Of a stretch of 64,000 nt of DNA, positions 1 through 10,719 are shown one piece after another. Numbering within the stretch: position 1 is the first letter of the stretch; every line of letters begins with the position of its first letter. The DNA lies in contig OX419761.1 of NCBI GenBank assembly GCA_948567375.1, positions 2,234,501-2,298,500 on the forward strand, in the 5' to 3' direction. Source of the stretch: Lunularia cruciata (lineage: Eukaryota > Streptophyta > Marchantiopsida > Lunulariales > Lunulariaceae). The notes below the pieces were generated by a model, which had not been told where the DNA came from, made no database searches, and saw nothing but the letters and a program-made list of their open reading frames with translations. The translations under genes and the position numbers were made by a program.

Positions 1-712
1 GTTGTCACAACTGCATTCCTAGTCACTACTGAAGATGCATCCACCTATGCTGCTCTACACTAAAGCATCACTATCACCAAGATATGAGCCTCAACATCCG
101 AATTTGATCTCCTCTAAGTAATGGCCATACTAGCCAATCTATGCTCCAACTACTTAATCCGAGTAGCCATAGCTATATCAGCAGTAAGGGCAAGTACTGC
201 ACCTCTACTAGGTGTAGATCCTCTACCACCACCTCTATCACCTCGTCCTCCATGAATTGGAGCTCCTTTACTACCTGTCATAACAGCCCTACCACTCTGT
301 AACTCTGGGTGTAGGTCAAAGCATAGCTCACTAGTGTGACCCAATCTGTGGCAATGCTCACATTGCCTTTGTGCTGGCTATGATACACCAAAGATATCAT
401 GTTTGATGTCCTTAGTACACTCTCTCCTATTGTGAGGTCCACTACAAGTCCAACAAGCAACACTACCACTCACTGGATGCTACTAACCTGAAAAGGAAAG
501 TAAGGGTCTAGCTCCACTAGGCCCTCCACTTGCTCCATAGGATCTAGGTTGTCCATCCTGTCCTCAAAAACTATCTAGGCGTGGTGTGCTCTACTGCACT
601 CTAGAAGAAGTAATAGTTGTGGATGAGGTCTCTCTACCAAATCCAGACGTCACTACCCTCTCCTCCACCAAGTTGAGCTCAATACACTCAACCAAACCAA
701 AGACCACTGCCA
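1..712 (-). pseudogene. Antisense TE-D-type gag fragment
   Basis: This stretch matches 47360-48042 on the same strand, at lower identity. On the minus strand it encodes the glycine/arginine-rich tail and a zinc-knuckle region of a retroelement Gag (GHTSELCFDLHPEL resembles GHTSDQCFDLHPEL in TE-D). Reading frames are broken several times, so it is a relic. It is cut off by the window edge on the left and joins family-A DNA on the right near 712, where D-type CCACTGCCA runs into A-type CACAATATCAAGG. The plus-strand frame at 586-801 crosses this join and is not a gene. Confidence 0.7.
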
Positions 713-1129
713 CAATATCAAGGATGCACTTGTTGATAGAGGATCAACAGTTATGCTATGTTAGAGAGGTTGATGAGGAAGTTGGGTATGAGACCCTCTA
801 GGCCTTCAACATTTGTGGTGAGCATGGCAAACAAGCAACAAGTCCAACCAGTAAGGGTGATGGATAAGATGGTAGTTTTAGTTATGGGAGTTCAAAATCT
901 CATGACTTTCCAAGTCTTGAAAGATTCAAGTTAAGATTTGCTTCTTGGGAGGCCATGGTCAAGAGCAACAAGCATAACTAATTGATGGAACAATAGTTAC
1001 TTGAGGATTGGGCCATCAAACCGTAGAGTCATAGTTCCAGTCACTAATACCACCAACATTGTACATTTAGATACACCATCTTTTGATTATTGGGAATCAG
1101 ATTCAAAACAAGGAGCTCCATGTGTGGTC
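713..1129 (+). pseudogene. Family-A gypsy protease fragment
   Basis: The sequence is homologous to 41500-41925 of TE-A1. It carries the aspartic-protease region of the polyprotein: a degenerate equivalent of ALIDGGSVVNAM, then the stretch matching MANKQQV, then the LLGRPW region. Frames are interrupted. It is useful as a comparator: where TE-A1 has a TGA after the protease (41879-41881), this copy has TGG, and where TE-A1 has TGA after KQQV this copy has a sense codon, so both TE-A1 stops look like later lesions. TE-A3 is inserted at its right end, and the sequence beyond TE-A3 no longer matches family A. Confidence 0.65.
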
Positions 1130-1806
1130 TGTAAGCCGGCTTGTCTCTCACTAAAGATGAATCTCTAATGGCTATTATGGTAGCACACCATGGACCAAGA
1201 AGGCAAAGAACACTAACTCCATCATACTCCTCTAAGACTCAAGACATTGCTCACTAAAGAACTCAATGAGAGAGAGATAGTTGCAAATGAAAAGATGATG
1301 TGCACCTCCTCACCCCTTTTTTATATACTTGTGAAATAGTTATGCACCAAAATTATTAATTATTAGAGTAACTCAAGTTACTAGGCTAAAAGTCAAATAA
1401 AGTCAAAAAGCTAAAGGAATATCCATGCTCATGGGAATATTCTCCTAAGCATGTGGTCTTATCTTGACCCAACCACTAAGTCAAGGATTCCTTCACATGG
1501 GCTATCCTTGGACTATAGAAGAATCCAAACCAAAAAGGCTAGCGGGCCCAAGAATTCTCAACTCTTTCCTCAAAGCCAAACACCTAAGAATAATACCAAG
1601 TCAACACACTAGAATCCAAAATAGCAGTGCTCATCTTTTCCTCTTCCTCTAAAGTAAGGCCCCCTCTATCTTAATTATGACTAACTTTAGCTAATCATGA
1701 TTGAGGTTGAACCATCCTTTATCTCTATATAAATAATATATCTCAATTACTTATAATACCAAACTAAATATCACAATACCACATACATGCATAAATGGAT
1801 GTTACA
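1130..1806 (-). repeat. 3' LTR of TE-A3
   Basis: This 677-bp copy is the reverse complement of the family-A LTR (compare 37762-38453). It starts TGTAAGCCGGC on the plus strand and ends ATGTTACA next to the internal end CCCCCGGACT, which matches the 3' internal end of TE-A1. Confidence 0.85.
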
Positions 1807-1854
1807 TTTACCCCCGGACTAAGTTTTCACTTTGTCCTCAAAGTGAAGGTCTCT

Positions 1855-2324
1855 CTACCTTTTATGATACATCTTCAATTCATCATGGTTAATCCTATCA
1901 AAGTGTCTTCCTCCTAACTCCTTGAGATCATAGGTGCAATTGCCCCACACCTTCTCCACTATGAAAGGTCCAAAGTACTTAGGCAAAAACTTCTTTTGCA
2001 CTCTCTTGAATAAAATAGAATCAAACAAGATTACCCAATCACCTTCTTTGAAGGGCTCTACCTTCCTCTTGCCTTGCCTTTTTTCATAGTTCTCCTTTTT
2101 TTCCTTTGAGTTTGCTACACTCAAACCATAGAAATTGCTCTTGCCTCCTCCAATTCCATGAGTTGATCTTTTGTTGACTTCTTTGCATCACCTCCTTGTG
2201 CTCTCTTCAATCTCCTGTGGACTCTTTGGAAGGTAAGAAGATCAAAGTGAATATGTAAGGTAGACTCAATACCATATACCAATTGAAATGGAGAATATTT
2301 GGTGGAAGTCTTCATGGTTGTCAT
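1855..2324 (-). pseudogene. TE-A3 integrase C-terminal remnant
   Basis: Two adjacent minus-strand frames (2121-2324, then 1855-2124) encode the end of the family-A integrase: MKTSTKYSPFQLVYGIES, then a lysine-rich segment, then FKEGDWVILFDS and KYFGPFIVEKVWGN, ending LKMYHKR. TE-A1 has the same order at 44381-44881. The frame breaks near 2120. It lacks the zinc-binding domain and all three catalytic acidic residues because of the internal deletion, so it has no integrase activity of its own. Confidence 0.75.
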
Positions 2325-2459
2325 GTATCTGAATGTGAAGGGTTGGTGGTTTTGGTGACAAGAACTATAACTTTATGGTCCAATCCTCAAGTACACTTTG
2401 TGCCATCATTCATTTATCCATGCTACTCTCAACTATGGCCTCCCAAGAAGCAAATCATA

Positions 2460-4142
2460 ACTTGAATCCTTCAAGACTTAGAGAGTCAGAAGATTTTGAA
2501 CTCCCATAACTGAAACTACCACCTTATCCATCACCCCCTACTAGTTGAACTTGTTGCTTTTTTGCCATGCTCACCACAAATGTTGAAGGTCTAGAGGATA
2601 TCAAATCCAACTTCTTCATCAACTTTTCTAACATGGCATTCACTATAGTTCCTCCATCAACAGTGCATCTTTGATGTTGTGACCATTCACTCCCACCTCA
2701 ATCTTAGAGGCATATTCACAAGCCTCCCATGGTGCTGGTTTGGCATCCACACCCCCAAAGATATTGGAACTTTTGCCCTCTTCTTCCTCTTACTCCTTGT
2801 AAACTCAAACCACCTCTAGGTTCCTTTCTTGAGGTAGGATTCAAAGTGATTAGTTGACCCAATATGATGTTTGCCTTGTAGCTACCAACATCCTCCAACA
2901 CATTGTAGTTCCAATGTTGCTTTGAGATCAAAAAGTTCTCGATCTCCAACTTCTTCCTTGGAGTCTTTGTTGTTGATGGTGTTGAGGTGCGAGTGCTCCT
3001 AGTAGACATAGAAGTATCCTTGCTAGGAGTAAATTCTTGAGAAGAGTGTACATTCTTTGCAATATTAGCTTTTTTCTTCTCTTGTGCCAAAAGCTCTAAA
3101 TTAAGACCCTTGGAGTTTGAGCACTCTTCCTTCTCATACTTACTCTCAACCACATCTATGGATGCTATCTCCTTATCTTTTTTTGTATTAGGAGCCACTT
3201 GGGTTTCACTATCTCACTCTTTCCCTCTATTGGCTCCCTCATAATATCTTCTTCCATGGTAAGTGGAATAAGGTAATTCCTATGAATGTAGCATCTTCCT
3301 CCACAACCAAACAATTTTCTATCATCAAAATTGTTGGGTATTAGCCTTCTATAAATGGATACTTTCTATAACTCCTAGGTCCTCTCCTTGCATTTTGATC
3401 CACCTCTCTCTTTTCCCATAGTTGGACCACATTGATCTTGAGATCTGCAAGTTGTTTTGTGATGGCTTAAAGTAGATCTTTTGGTGGAGGTACAAGAACT
3501 AGAGAAAATATTACTTATGTTGCAACCCTTGCATCCAAAGTATCATAATTTCCACCATACTTGGAGCCTTGCAGAGGATGCACAACCTTCTTCACCACCA
3601 AATCACTCTCATCTCCTTCCAAACTCTCCTCCATACAATTGCAATCTTGATAGCTTCAACCTTGGAAGAGGGTTTCTCATATCTCACCTTGCTTCTTATT
3701 TGTGGTCTCAACCCTCCCACAAAATTCTTGGTGAGCATGGCTCCTATGCCAATCATAGTAGTCTCCATATCATCCTCACCCTTCCTCAACACTATGCAAA
3801 ATTTGGACTCTAACTTCTCTACTCTTTCTACATAGACTTTCACTTTCTCTCCATCTCCTTGTTTGAGGAAGATAACCTCACTCATCAATCTCTCACAATT
3901 CTCATCTAGAAGACAATTCTCAATGAGTTTTGAGGTCAAACTCTTCCAAGTCTCTTCTTGCCCATCTCTCCTTTCTCTTTTTTGATATTTAGACTCATAC
4001 CATGTAAGTGTTGTATCCTCAAAGAAATCTTGTAATAATGAGGCCCACTCATTCTTCCTCCTCCATTTTTTCCTATGAAAGCTCTCTTGAAGTCTCTCAC
4101 AAAGGCCTCCACAACTTCTCCATCCTTGCCAAAGAAAACCAA
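2460..4142 (-). pseudogene. TE-A3 gag-protease remnant
   Basis: On the minus strand this runs from the Gag start (VFFGKDGEVVEAFVRDFKRA at about 4142) through LRKGEDDMETTMIGIGAMLT (near 3800) to the zinc-knuckle region (about 3270-3330) and protease (to about 2460). Compared with TE-A1 and TE-A2 it keeps the reading frame at the LRKGEDDMETT site, where both other copies have lost a base. It has its own damage: several frame breaks upstream and a stop just before ITKQLADL. At 3455-3457 it has AAA (Lys) where TE-A1 and TE-A2 share TAA. Confidence 0.7.
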
Positions 4143-4377
4143 AAGTTTCCCTATCTTAGTCTCTCACTATCTTTCTCTTTTCTCTCAATCTTTTTTTTCT
4201 CTCACTCTATAACTAATATAGTATGTACATGACTAACACCATTTGAGAGTAATCCACCCTAGGGGAAAAAAAAGGTATAGTTTGCTCCAAGATTTCTGAA
4301 GCAACATCAAATCTTAAAGTGCATTAATTGAACCCTCATGGATAATTTATCTATAAGTTGAAAGATTATCTCCATCA

Positions 4378-4800
4378 CTAATATTGAGAACTAGCTGATG
4401 AAGGTGATACTATTTCTAGAGCTATACTAAGAGACTCTCCAAGATCCTTCACCAAAGTCTCCAGAATTTCTGTTATTCCATTACATTCATGTCCTTTTGG
4501 ACGCCCTTCCACTCCACAAACCTCACACAACTCTTTGGTCTTAGATCTACTCCCTCTCAATCTTGATAAAGAAGGTCCAATATGCAATCCCAAGTCAAGT
4601 AAGCCTCTCCTTTCCCTCCATCTCTTGCTCTCAAAGATCAATGGACATGAACTTGCCTTATGTCCCTTCTCTCCACATAAAAAGCACTTAGACTCACTCT
4701 TAGACTCTTTCCTCCAAGTACATTTTTGGATCCTCTCAACACTCTCTTCAAATTCTATTCTAAACTCCCTTTTCCTCTAATTCACCCCTACAATCAGCTC
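4378..4800 (-). pseudogene. TE-A3 copy of the pre-gag zinc-knuckle ORF
   Basis: Minus-strand frame homologous to 39310-39783 of TE-A1. The zinc knuckle CFLCGEKGHKASSC is preserved at about 4650-4690, followed by LLDLGLHIGPS, SKTKELCEVCGVEG and LVKDLGESLSIA. The upstream part is disrupted by an indel near 4700-4750. Preservation of the Cys/His pattern in three copies supports this being a real protein of family A. Confidence 0.65.
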
Positions 4801-5708
4801 AAACCCTTGGGGAACCTTACATAACCTCAACTTCCACTCTTGGTGAACGTCCATGTTCTCAAGATGAGTCTAAACACTCAAGCATGCTTTTGGTTGCTCT
4901 CACACTCCTCATGCATGAGATCTCAACTCTTGAAAATTGACTCCTCCTCTTGATATCACTAAATTCTCTTGCCTTATATGTCACACTCCTTTGAAATTTT
5001 GCACTTGTAATGAAGACCCCATTTCATCCTCCCTTGCAAAATTTCAGATCTTTTCATTAAGCCATTTGGCCTAGGAACTTTTCTTTTTAGCATACATATT
5101 GTAGATTTGGTCTAAAATCCACCCCCTCACTAAAAAACATAAATTTCTTGTGCAAGAATGATCTATCCTTAATTCTTGGGCCAAAAGGTAGAATTATATT
5201 CACTGAATTCTTTTAAAAGTTTCAAAGAAATTCAACCAAAAATGAAATAATGTCAAACTCTATATAAAATTCTAGAAAGCATGTAATTTCAAGAGCAATT
5301 TACCCTATCAACTTTCAAACAAATTAGCTTAGTGTGTGTACTAGCTCTTACAATAATTTTAATTGTAATAACTGGAGGATAAACCAAGCTATCTTGTGTA
5401 GAAATTTCAACTCCAGATCTCAAACTTGAGATTTTGCCCAAAATCATCATAATCTCCAAAATCTGCAATCCAGCTCACCCAATCTTTCCATATCCTCTCA
5501 TGGGTACAAGATGTACAATATCACCTCAAAGACATCCTAATGAACTATAGGGTACACAAATGAGTCCTGGTTCTCTACCATAAGTTCAGCTCTCTCCTCT
5601 CTTAATGGTCTCTCAAAGTGAACTCTCATAACCTCCTTTTGTCTAATATAGAATTGTACATGGAACATTATTTTGCCTTCTAGAGAGGTCTTGGCAACAG
5701 AACCAAAA

Positions 5709-6399
5709 ATGTCAGCCGGCCTGTCTTCCACTCAGGATGAACCTCTAATGGCTATTATGATAGCGCATCATGGACTAAGAAGGCTTAGAATCCCAACTCC
5801 ATCATACTCCTCCAAGGCTAACACTCCAAGATTCAAACCATTGCTCACTAGAGAACTCAATGAGAGAGAGAGAGTTGCAAATGAAAGGACCCTGAGTACC
5901 TCCTCTCCCCTAGTTTATATACTAGTAAAATAGTTTTGCACCAAAGTTACTAATTAAGAGAGTAAATCAAGTTACTAGGCTAAAAGTCAAATAAAGTCAA
6001 AAAGCTAAAGGAATATCCATACTCATGGGAATGTTCTCCTTAACATTTGATCTTATCTTGACCCAACCACTAAGTCAAGGATTCCTTCACATGGGCTATC
6101 CTTAGACTATAGAAGAATCTAAAGAAAAAGGCTTGTGGGTCCAAGAGTTCTCAACTATTTCCTCAAAGCCAAACACCTAGGAATAATACCAAGTCAATAC
6201 ACTAGAATCCAAAATAATGGTGCTCATCTTTTCTATTTCCTCTAAAGTAAGGTCCACTTTATTTTAGTTATGACTAACTTAAGCTAATCATGACTAATGT
6301 AGAACCATTCTTTATCTCTAGATAATTAATATCTTTCATTTATTTATAATACCAAACTAAATATCATAATAGCACATACATGCACAAATAGGTGTAATA
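5709..6399 (-). repeat. 5' LTR of TE-A3
   Basis: This 691-bp copy of the family-A LTR lies in reverse orientation. Its minus strand has a TATA-box-like TATATAAA at 5914-5921, at the position equivalent to that in TE-A1. The outer end is mutated (ATTACACC instead of GTAACACC), consistent with an older insertion than TE-A1. Confidence 0.85.
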
Positions 6400-7979
6400 G
6401 GTCCCAATCAATTTCTTGCATTCTTCCTTTAGCTCCTCCAACCCAAATTCTATAACTTGGGTTGCTATCCCATGAGTTCAGCCCAAAAAAATGCAATATC
6501 TATAGGTTTTCTTGCCAAAATGGTAAAATAGACTAGTACTTCCTCACAAGCAAAATTGAAATTAATTAGAAAAAACAATTAACACAAGAAAGTGTGCAGT
6601 CATTGGAAAATAATGAACTAAGAATCTCTCCTTCTCCTCTTTCCTCAATAGCTTCATATCAATGTAGAAGTGAATCAAAAACAGAGAGAGGAAGGTAGTA
6701 ATCATGTTTATCTATAAATTCTCATTCAGCTCCTTGACTTGTTGGTAGAAATCCTTGCCCAATCCATAGGACGTCCTTTGTGTAACAATTGGAAAGAGGT
6801 GGCTCACATGTTGCTAACATAAATTTTGTGTGTTGATCAAAATAACTTCATGATTGATGTTGCCACCATGCATTTTGTTGGGTTTTTATAGCCCTTCACC
6901 TTCCAGCCATTGTTAGTCTCCTTTGTTCTTAAACAAGCCTAAGAACTTTTTCTCTCACCTCCTCACTCAATTTGGACCATTCTTGGTCAAGGTACAAGGC
7001 ACCTAGGGTGGAAATTGCATCCCCAAGAACCCTCTTCCAAGATGTCACCATCCAAGCAAACACATTTCCTTGCAAGTCATAGGAACTCAAGGTCTTTCTC
7101 TCTTGAATCTCCTAAATTATTGGGAGGGTTTATGAGCTCCCAATTCCACATCAATAATTGCAACCACTAAGTAATAACATACTCCACGTAGTAGTAAACT
7201 CCCCACTTCTCTACTCCCAGTGACTTCAAGGTCACCTTGGGCATAGCCTTATGGTTTTGGGGCAAAATTATGTTCCCAATTGCTCCAAATGTGCTCAAAT
7301 TTCTTTTTCCTACCTACTCTTCTCACGCAAATCCTGCTCACCCAATCCCTCATTGCACTCAATTCAAATGTAAATGAGTTGTCATAGATTATGGTCTACT
7401 AGAAGTTGGCTGTAATCTGCCCTTGCAAGAAAGTAGTCACAAGTGTTGTGATGAATGAACCGCACTCCCTTATCTATTCTTTGCTTTCCTCCTTAACAAG
7501 CGTAAAACCTTTGAATCCTCTTTCCTAGTACTAAATACTATCACATGGCAAAGAAAGAATTTTTAAAATTGACAAAAAGAGGTTGAGTAGATTGCTACAC
7601 TACCCTTCACATAACACATTTATCTTCACTACCATCAAAAACTACAATTTTTGTTTTGAAGAAGTTCCCATTTCTTTCCCATCTCACTCATACTCCTGAC
7701 AACGTCTCCACTCAACATTGGCATCCAACCACCTCAAGACTTGGAGGAGAACTATGATCCCTCAATATTACTTCCTTGTCCCAACTAGTATCATCATCAT
7801 GCACTATTTACCATTTTTATTGACATTTCATTGGAACCTTTAATCTATTTATTAGCCATGTGATTTCTAGGAGTATATCAATGGAAAATAATGATTAATA
7901 AAGAGCTCAATTCTCATTTGGAAAATGGGACATGAGAAATAATCTATCTTCCTGCTTACCATGAACCAACCATGTACAA
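6400..7979 (-). other. Unrecognised decayed coding stretch
   Basis: No intact frame. On the minus strand between about 7500 and 6890, conceptual translation gives protein-like text in pieces, for example SSYDLQGNVFAWMVTSWKRV (near 7090-7035) and YLDQEWSKLSEEVREKVLRL (near 7000-6940), broken by stops. I do not recognise the family. The setting suggests the remains of a transposable-element protein or a captured gene fragment. Confidence 0.3.
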
Positions 7980-10700
7980 GTGCTCTTTAATCTAAAGCTA
8001 AAGCCCAATGGTTCAAGGTTTCTCTAGAGTTATGGCTTGGACTACAAGGACACGTTCTTTCTAGTTCAATTTTGTATAGTCAATGATGCTCATCCTTTCT
8101 TGGCCACACACTATAATCTCCATGTCCATCTAATGGATATCAAAGTGACCTTCCTCAATGCCCTCTTTTATGAAGAGGTTTACATGACTATTGAGAAGGA
8201 GTTTCTCACACTCAAAAAGGGATGTCAATCAAAAGATTACTCTTTATGGTCTTAAAAAATCTGCTTGTGAATGGTATCAGTCAATCAATTCATTTATGTG
8301 TTCTTTAGGCTTCACTAAGTTTGAGGCTAATGGCAACATTAACTATCTTCACAAACAGCTGAGTTTGCTATCCTTGCCCTTTATTTTGATGAAAATGGTT
8401 AATGGTAAGGTCTATTATTTTCATGAAGGTGTTGAATTTTCCATCCTTGCACTTTATATTGATGATACCTTCATAGCTTGCAATTTCCTATATTTATTTT
8501 CATCCATCAAATCTCAACTAAACACTTTCTTCCATATGATTGATCTTGATGAGGTTCATCATTATTGAAGTCTGAATTACTTGTTACATTCTCAAGGCTG
8601 GATGCACAGCTCCCATATCTCTATGTGCAACAAGATCTTATAGAATTTGGGTTTTATGATTCTCATGTGGTATCCACCTTTGTTGCAATTTGTACAAAAC
8701 TCTCTCAAGTTGATTGCACTCTTACACTTGAAAGCAAAGCTAAAGCAACAAAATTTCCCAATGCAAGCCTTGTTGCTTCCCTTGATTGAGTTTATACTTG
8801 TCCTAATCTTGCCTTCATAATTTATATCCTTTTTTCATATATATCTAACCTTGGCATTGCTTAGATCCAAGTGATAAATATTTTTTTTTGTCCCAAAGGT
8901 GTTAAGCGTGGAGTCTAGTTAATTGTGGGATTACTCTATGGGACAAATATCCTATTGGATATTTGAGTCAATAGAAGAGTCAGTATAGGACAGATCTTCT
9001 ATGGGAACATGAAGAGTTGGTATGGGGTTCTATGGGAGTGTAGAAGTGTAAGTATGGGACAGATTTTCATATCATTGCATTTCATTTATGGGAGCAAATA
9101 GAAACACAATTCACATTGGTACCCATATCTTTGTGAATATAGATGCAATGCGGCATGCCTTATTTTTTTTGAAATAGTCTTCTCACTAGCTTTTCCATAG
9201 ACACCAAGATCATGGAAAACAAAACTCTAAAAAAAAAGTAATGCTCACTTGCGAAATTTGTCCTACAAGAGTTGTGGGATTCCACTGTGGGACGTGTGGG
9301 CATGGCTACGGGACCTATGGGCATGGGACCTATGGGAAGGCTACTTGCATAGCCTTCACTTGTGGAACTGAGTAAAGTGCCTGTATCAATTGGCACTAAA
9401 AAATCTAGGGTTTAGATACGAGATCAATCTGCACCACATGTTTCCAAAACTAGATAAAGGTCTCCACGGGCAAGTGTATAAATATGTGTAGAGTTTACAA
9501 TCAAAAGAGATTTCAACAATTCTTGTTTTAAAGTTTTTGATCAATAGTTCAAGAGTAAAATAGAATCATGTGCAATTGTGGATGGAGGTAGACATGGACA
9601 AACCACATAAAATTTGGCATAATTTCTATGCATGTTTTTCTTGTCCAGATTGAGGAATGATTTTTGCTCTATCTAATAGCCAAATTCAGATTCTCATTGC
9701 TCTCTTAAATTCCTAGATGCAAATTTTCTCCCAAAAAAAAAAGTATTACTCATTTTTATTTATTTGGAGTATCAGGGGGCATCCAAGCAATGAAAAATAC
9801 ACTTCTTTGCCTCAAAAGGCACTTCTCATTTCTATCTAAAATATATATGTGATATTGGGCCACAACCTTTTTCTGGTTTCAACAGCAATAAGCCAAAGAT
9901 AATGATGAACGCCGGTCAACTTCAAACTATGGTTTCCCTTCTCAAGGGTGCTATCGGATGGTGCTCCTCCGGGCAGAAGACTAATAGTGTCTCCAATACG
10001 GAAGTAGAGTATATGGCAATGGCTGCTGCTACTTCCAAAGATATTTTGCTTCCTTTGAAGCTATTTAGCTTTGTGCTCTATTACACGACATTCATTGTCT
10101 TTCTTATCTTTGCACACCATCATTTTTCCTTATGGTAATAGAAGTTCATGCATTTCTTTACCTCAAAGCACTATTCACCACTTCTATCTAGAACATACAT
10201 GTGATGTTCAGCCATTGCAGTCAACTTCAGGTTATTATTTTATCCTCTCCAAGGGTGCTATTAGCAGGTGCTCCTCTAGGTACAGGACGACTACTCTCTC
10301 TCTCCAGTACAGAAGCAGAGTATATAGCAGCAATGGCTGCTGCTACTTCTAAATTGTTTGGCTTTGCGCTCTATACACGACATTCATTATCTCTGTTGTC
10401 TTCGCCCACCATCATTTCTTAAATAAAAGTGCATTAGCTCTAGTTTACATTACGAAGTTCCGTAATCTTACCAAGTACATTGCAGTGTGATATCATTTTA
10501 TCAAATAATTAGCAGCTCAAGGCCTTATGGATTTCCATTATTATTTGACTTCCGACATACAGGCGACCTCCTACATGCTGGCAGAGCTCATTACTAAGGG
10601 TCTATCTGGTCTATCTGGTCGATCTGGTCTAACACTTGCCATTTATTTATCACTGATTGGTCATTTGGAGGAGATACTAAAGTTATTTAGATTATCACTG
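7980..10700 (+). mobile_element. Decayed Ty1/copia pol, plus strand
   Basis: Broken frames in order give a copia reverse transcriptase and RNase H. At 8130-8190 is MDIKVTFLNALFYEEVYM (the DVKTAFLNG..EEVYM motif), at 8245-8290 LKKSACEWYQSI, and at 8450-8475 LYIDDTFI (the YVDD catalytic box). At 8590-8700 is LYVQQDLIEFGF, and RNase H follows at 9925-10060 and again at 10240-10350. The end near 10530-10600 (TSYMLAELITKGLS) resembles the copia pol terminus. Many stops and shifts make it inactive. The 8,790-9,790 interval carries no recognisable pol and may be a later insertion; I could not find its ends. Confidence 0.75.
9790..10410 (+). repeat. Tandem duplication of the copia RNase H segment
   Basis: Two diverged copies of about 300 bp lie head to tail (about 9790-10130 and 10150-10410). 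Each begins with a TTGCCTCAAAAGG/TTACCTCAAAGC-like stretch. Each encodes LLKGAIGWCS or the shifted equivalent, followed by NTEVEYMA (first copy) or STEAEYIA (second copy) and AAATSK. Both continue into a CTCTATACACGACATTCATT-like stretch. The duplication is local. Confidence 0.65.
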
Positions 10701-10719
10701 AAGGAGTATTAAAATTGAA

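Larger units (their letters stand above)
1130..6399 (-). mobile_element. TE-A3: internally deleted family-A Ty3/gypsy element
   Basis: This element lies on the minus strand: LTRs at 1130-1806 and 5709-6399, flanked by the 4-bp direct repeat GGTC (1126-1129 and 6400-6403). From the right it has the 5' LTR, a primer-binding-like site (TTGGTTCTGTTGCC on the minus strand, next to the LTR), leader, zinc-knuckle ORF, gag, protease, then jumps near 2325 directly into the C-terminal part of integrase. Relative to TE-A1 the segment equivalent to about 41865-44378 is absent, that is all of RT and RNase H and the integrase catalytic core. It is about 5.27 kb against 7.82 kb for TE-A1. It could only move with proteins supplied in trans. 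Frames also carry point lesions. Confidence 0.85.

Noticed and set aside
1-10. GTTGTCACA at the window start as the end of a TE-D LTR
   Set aside because: The match is nine bases at the very edge and the following DNA is internal gag, where no LTR end is expected. It cannot be supported.
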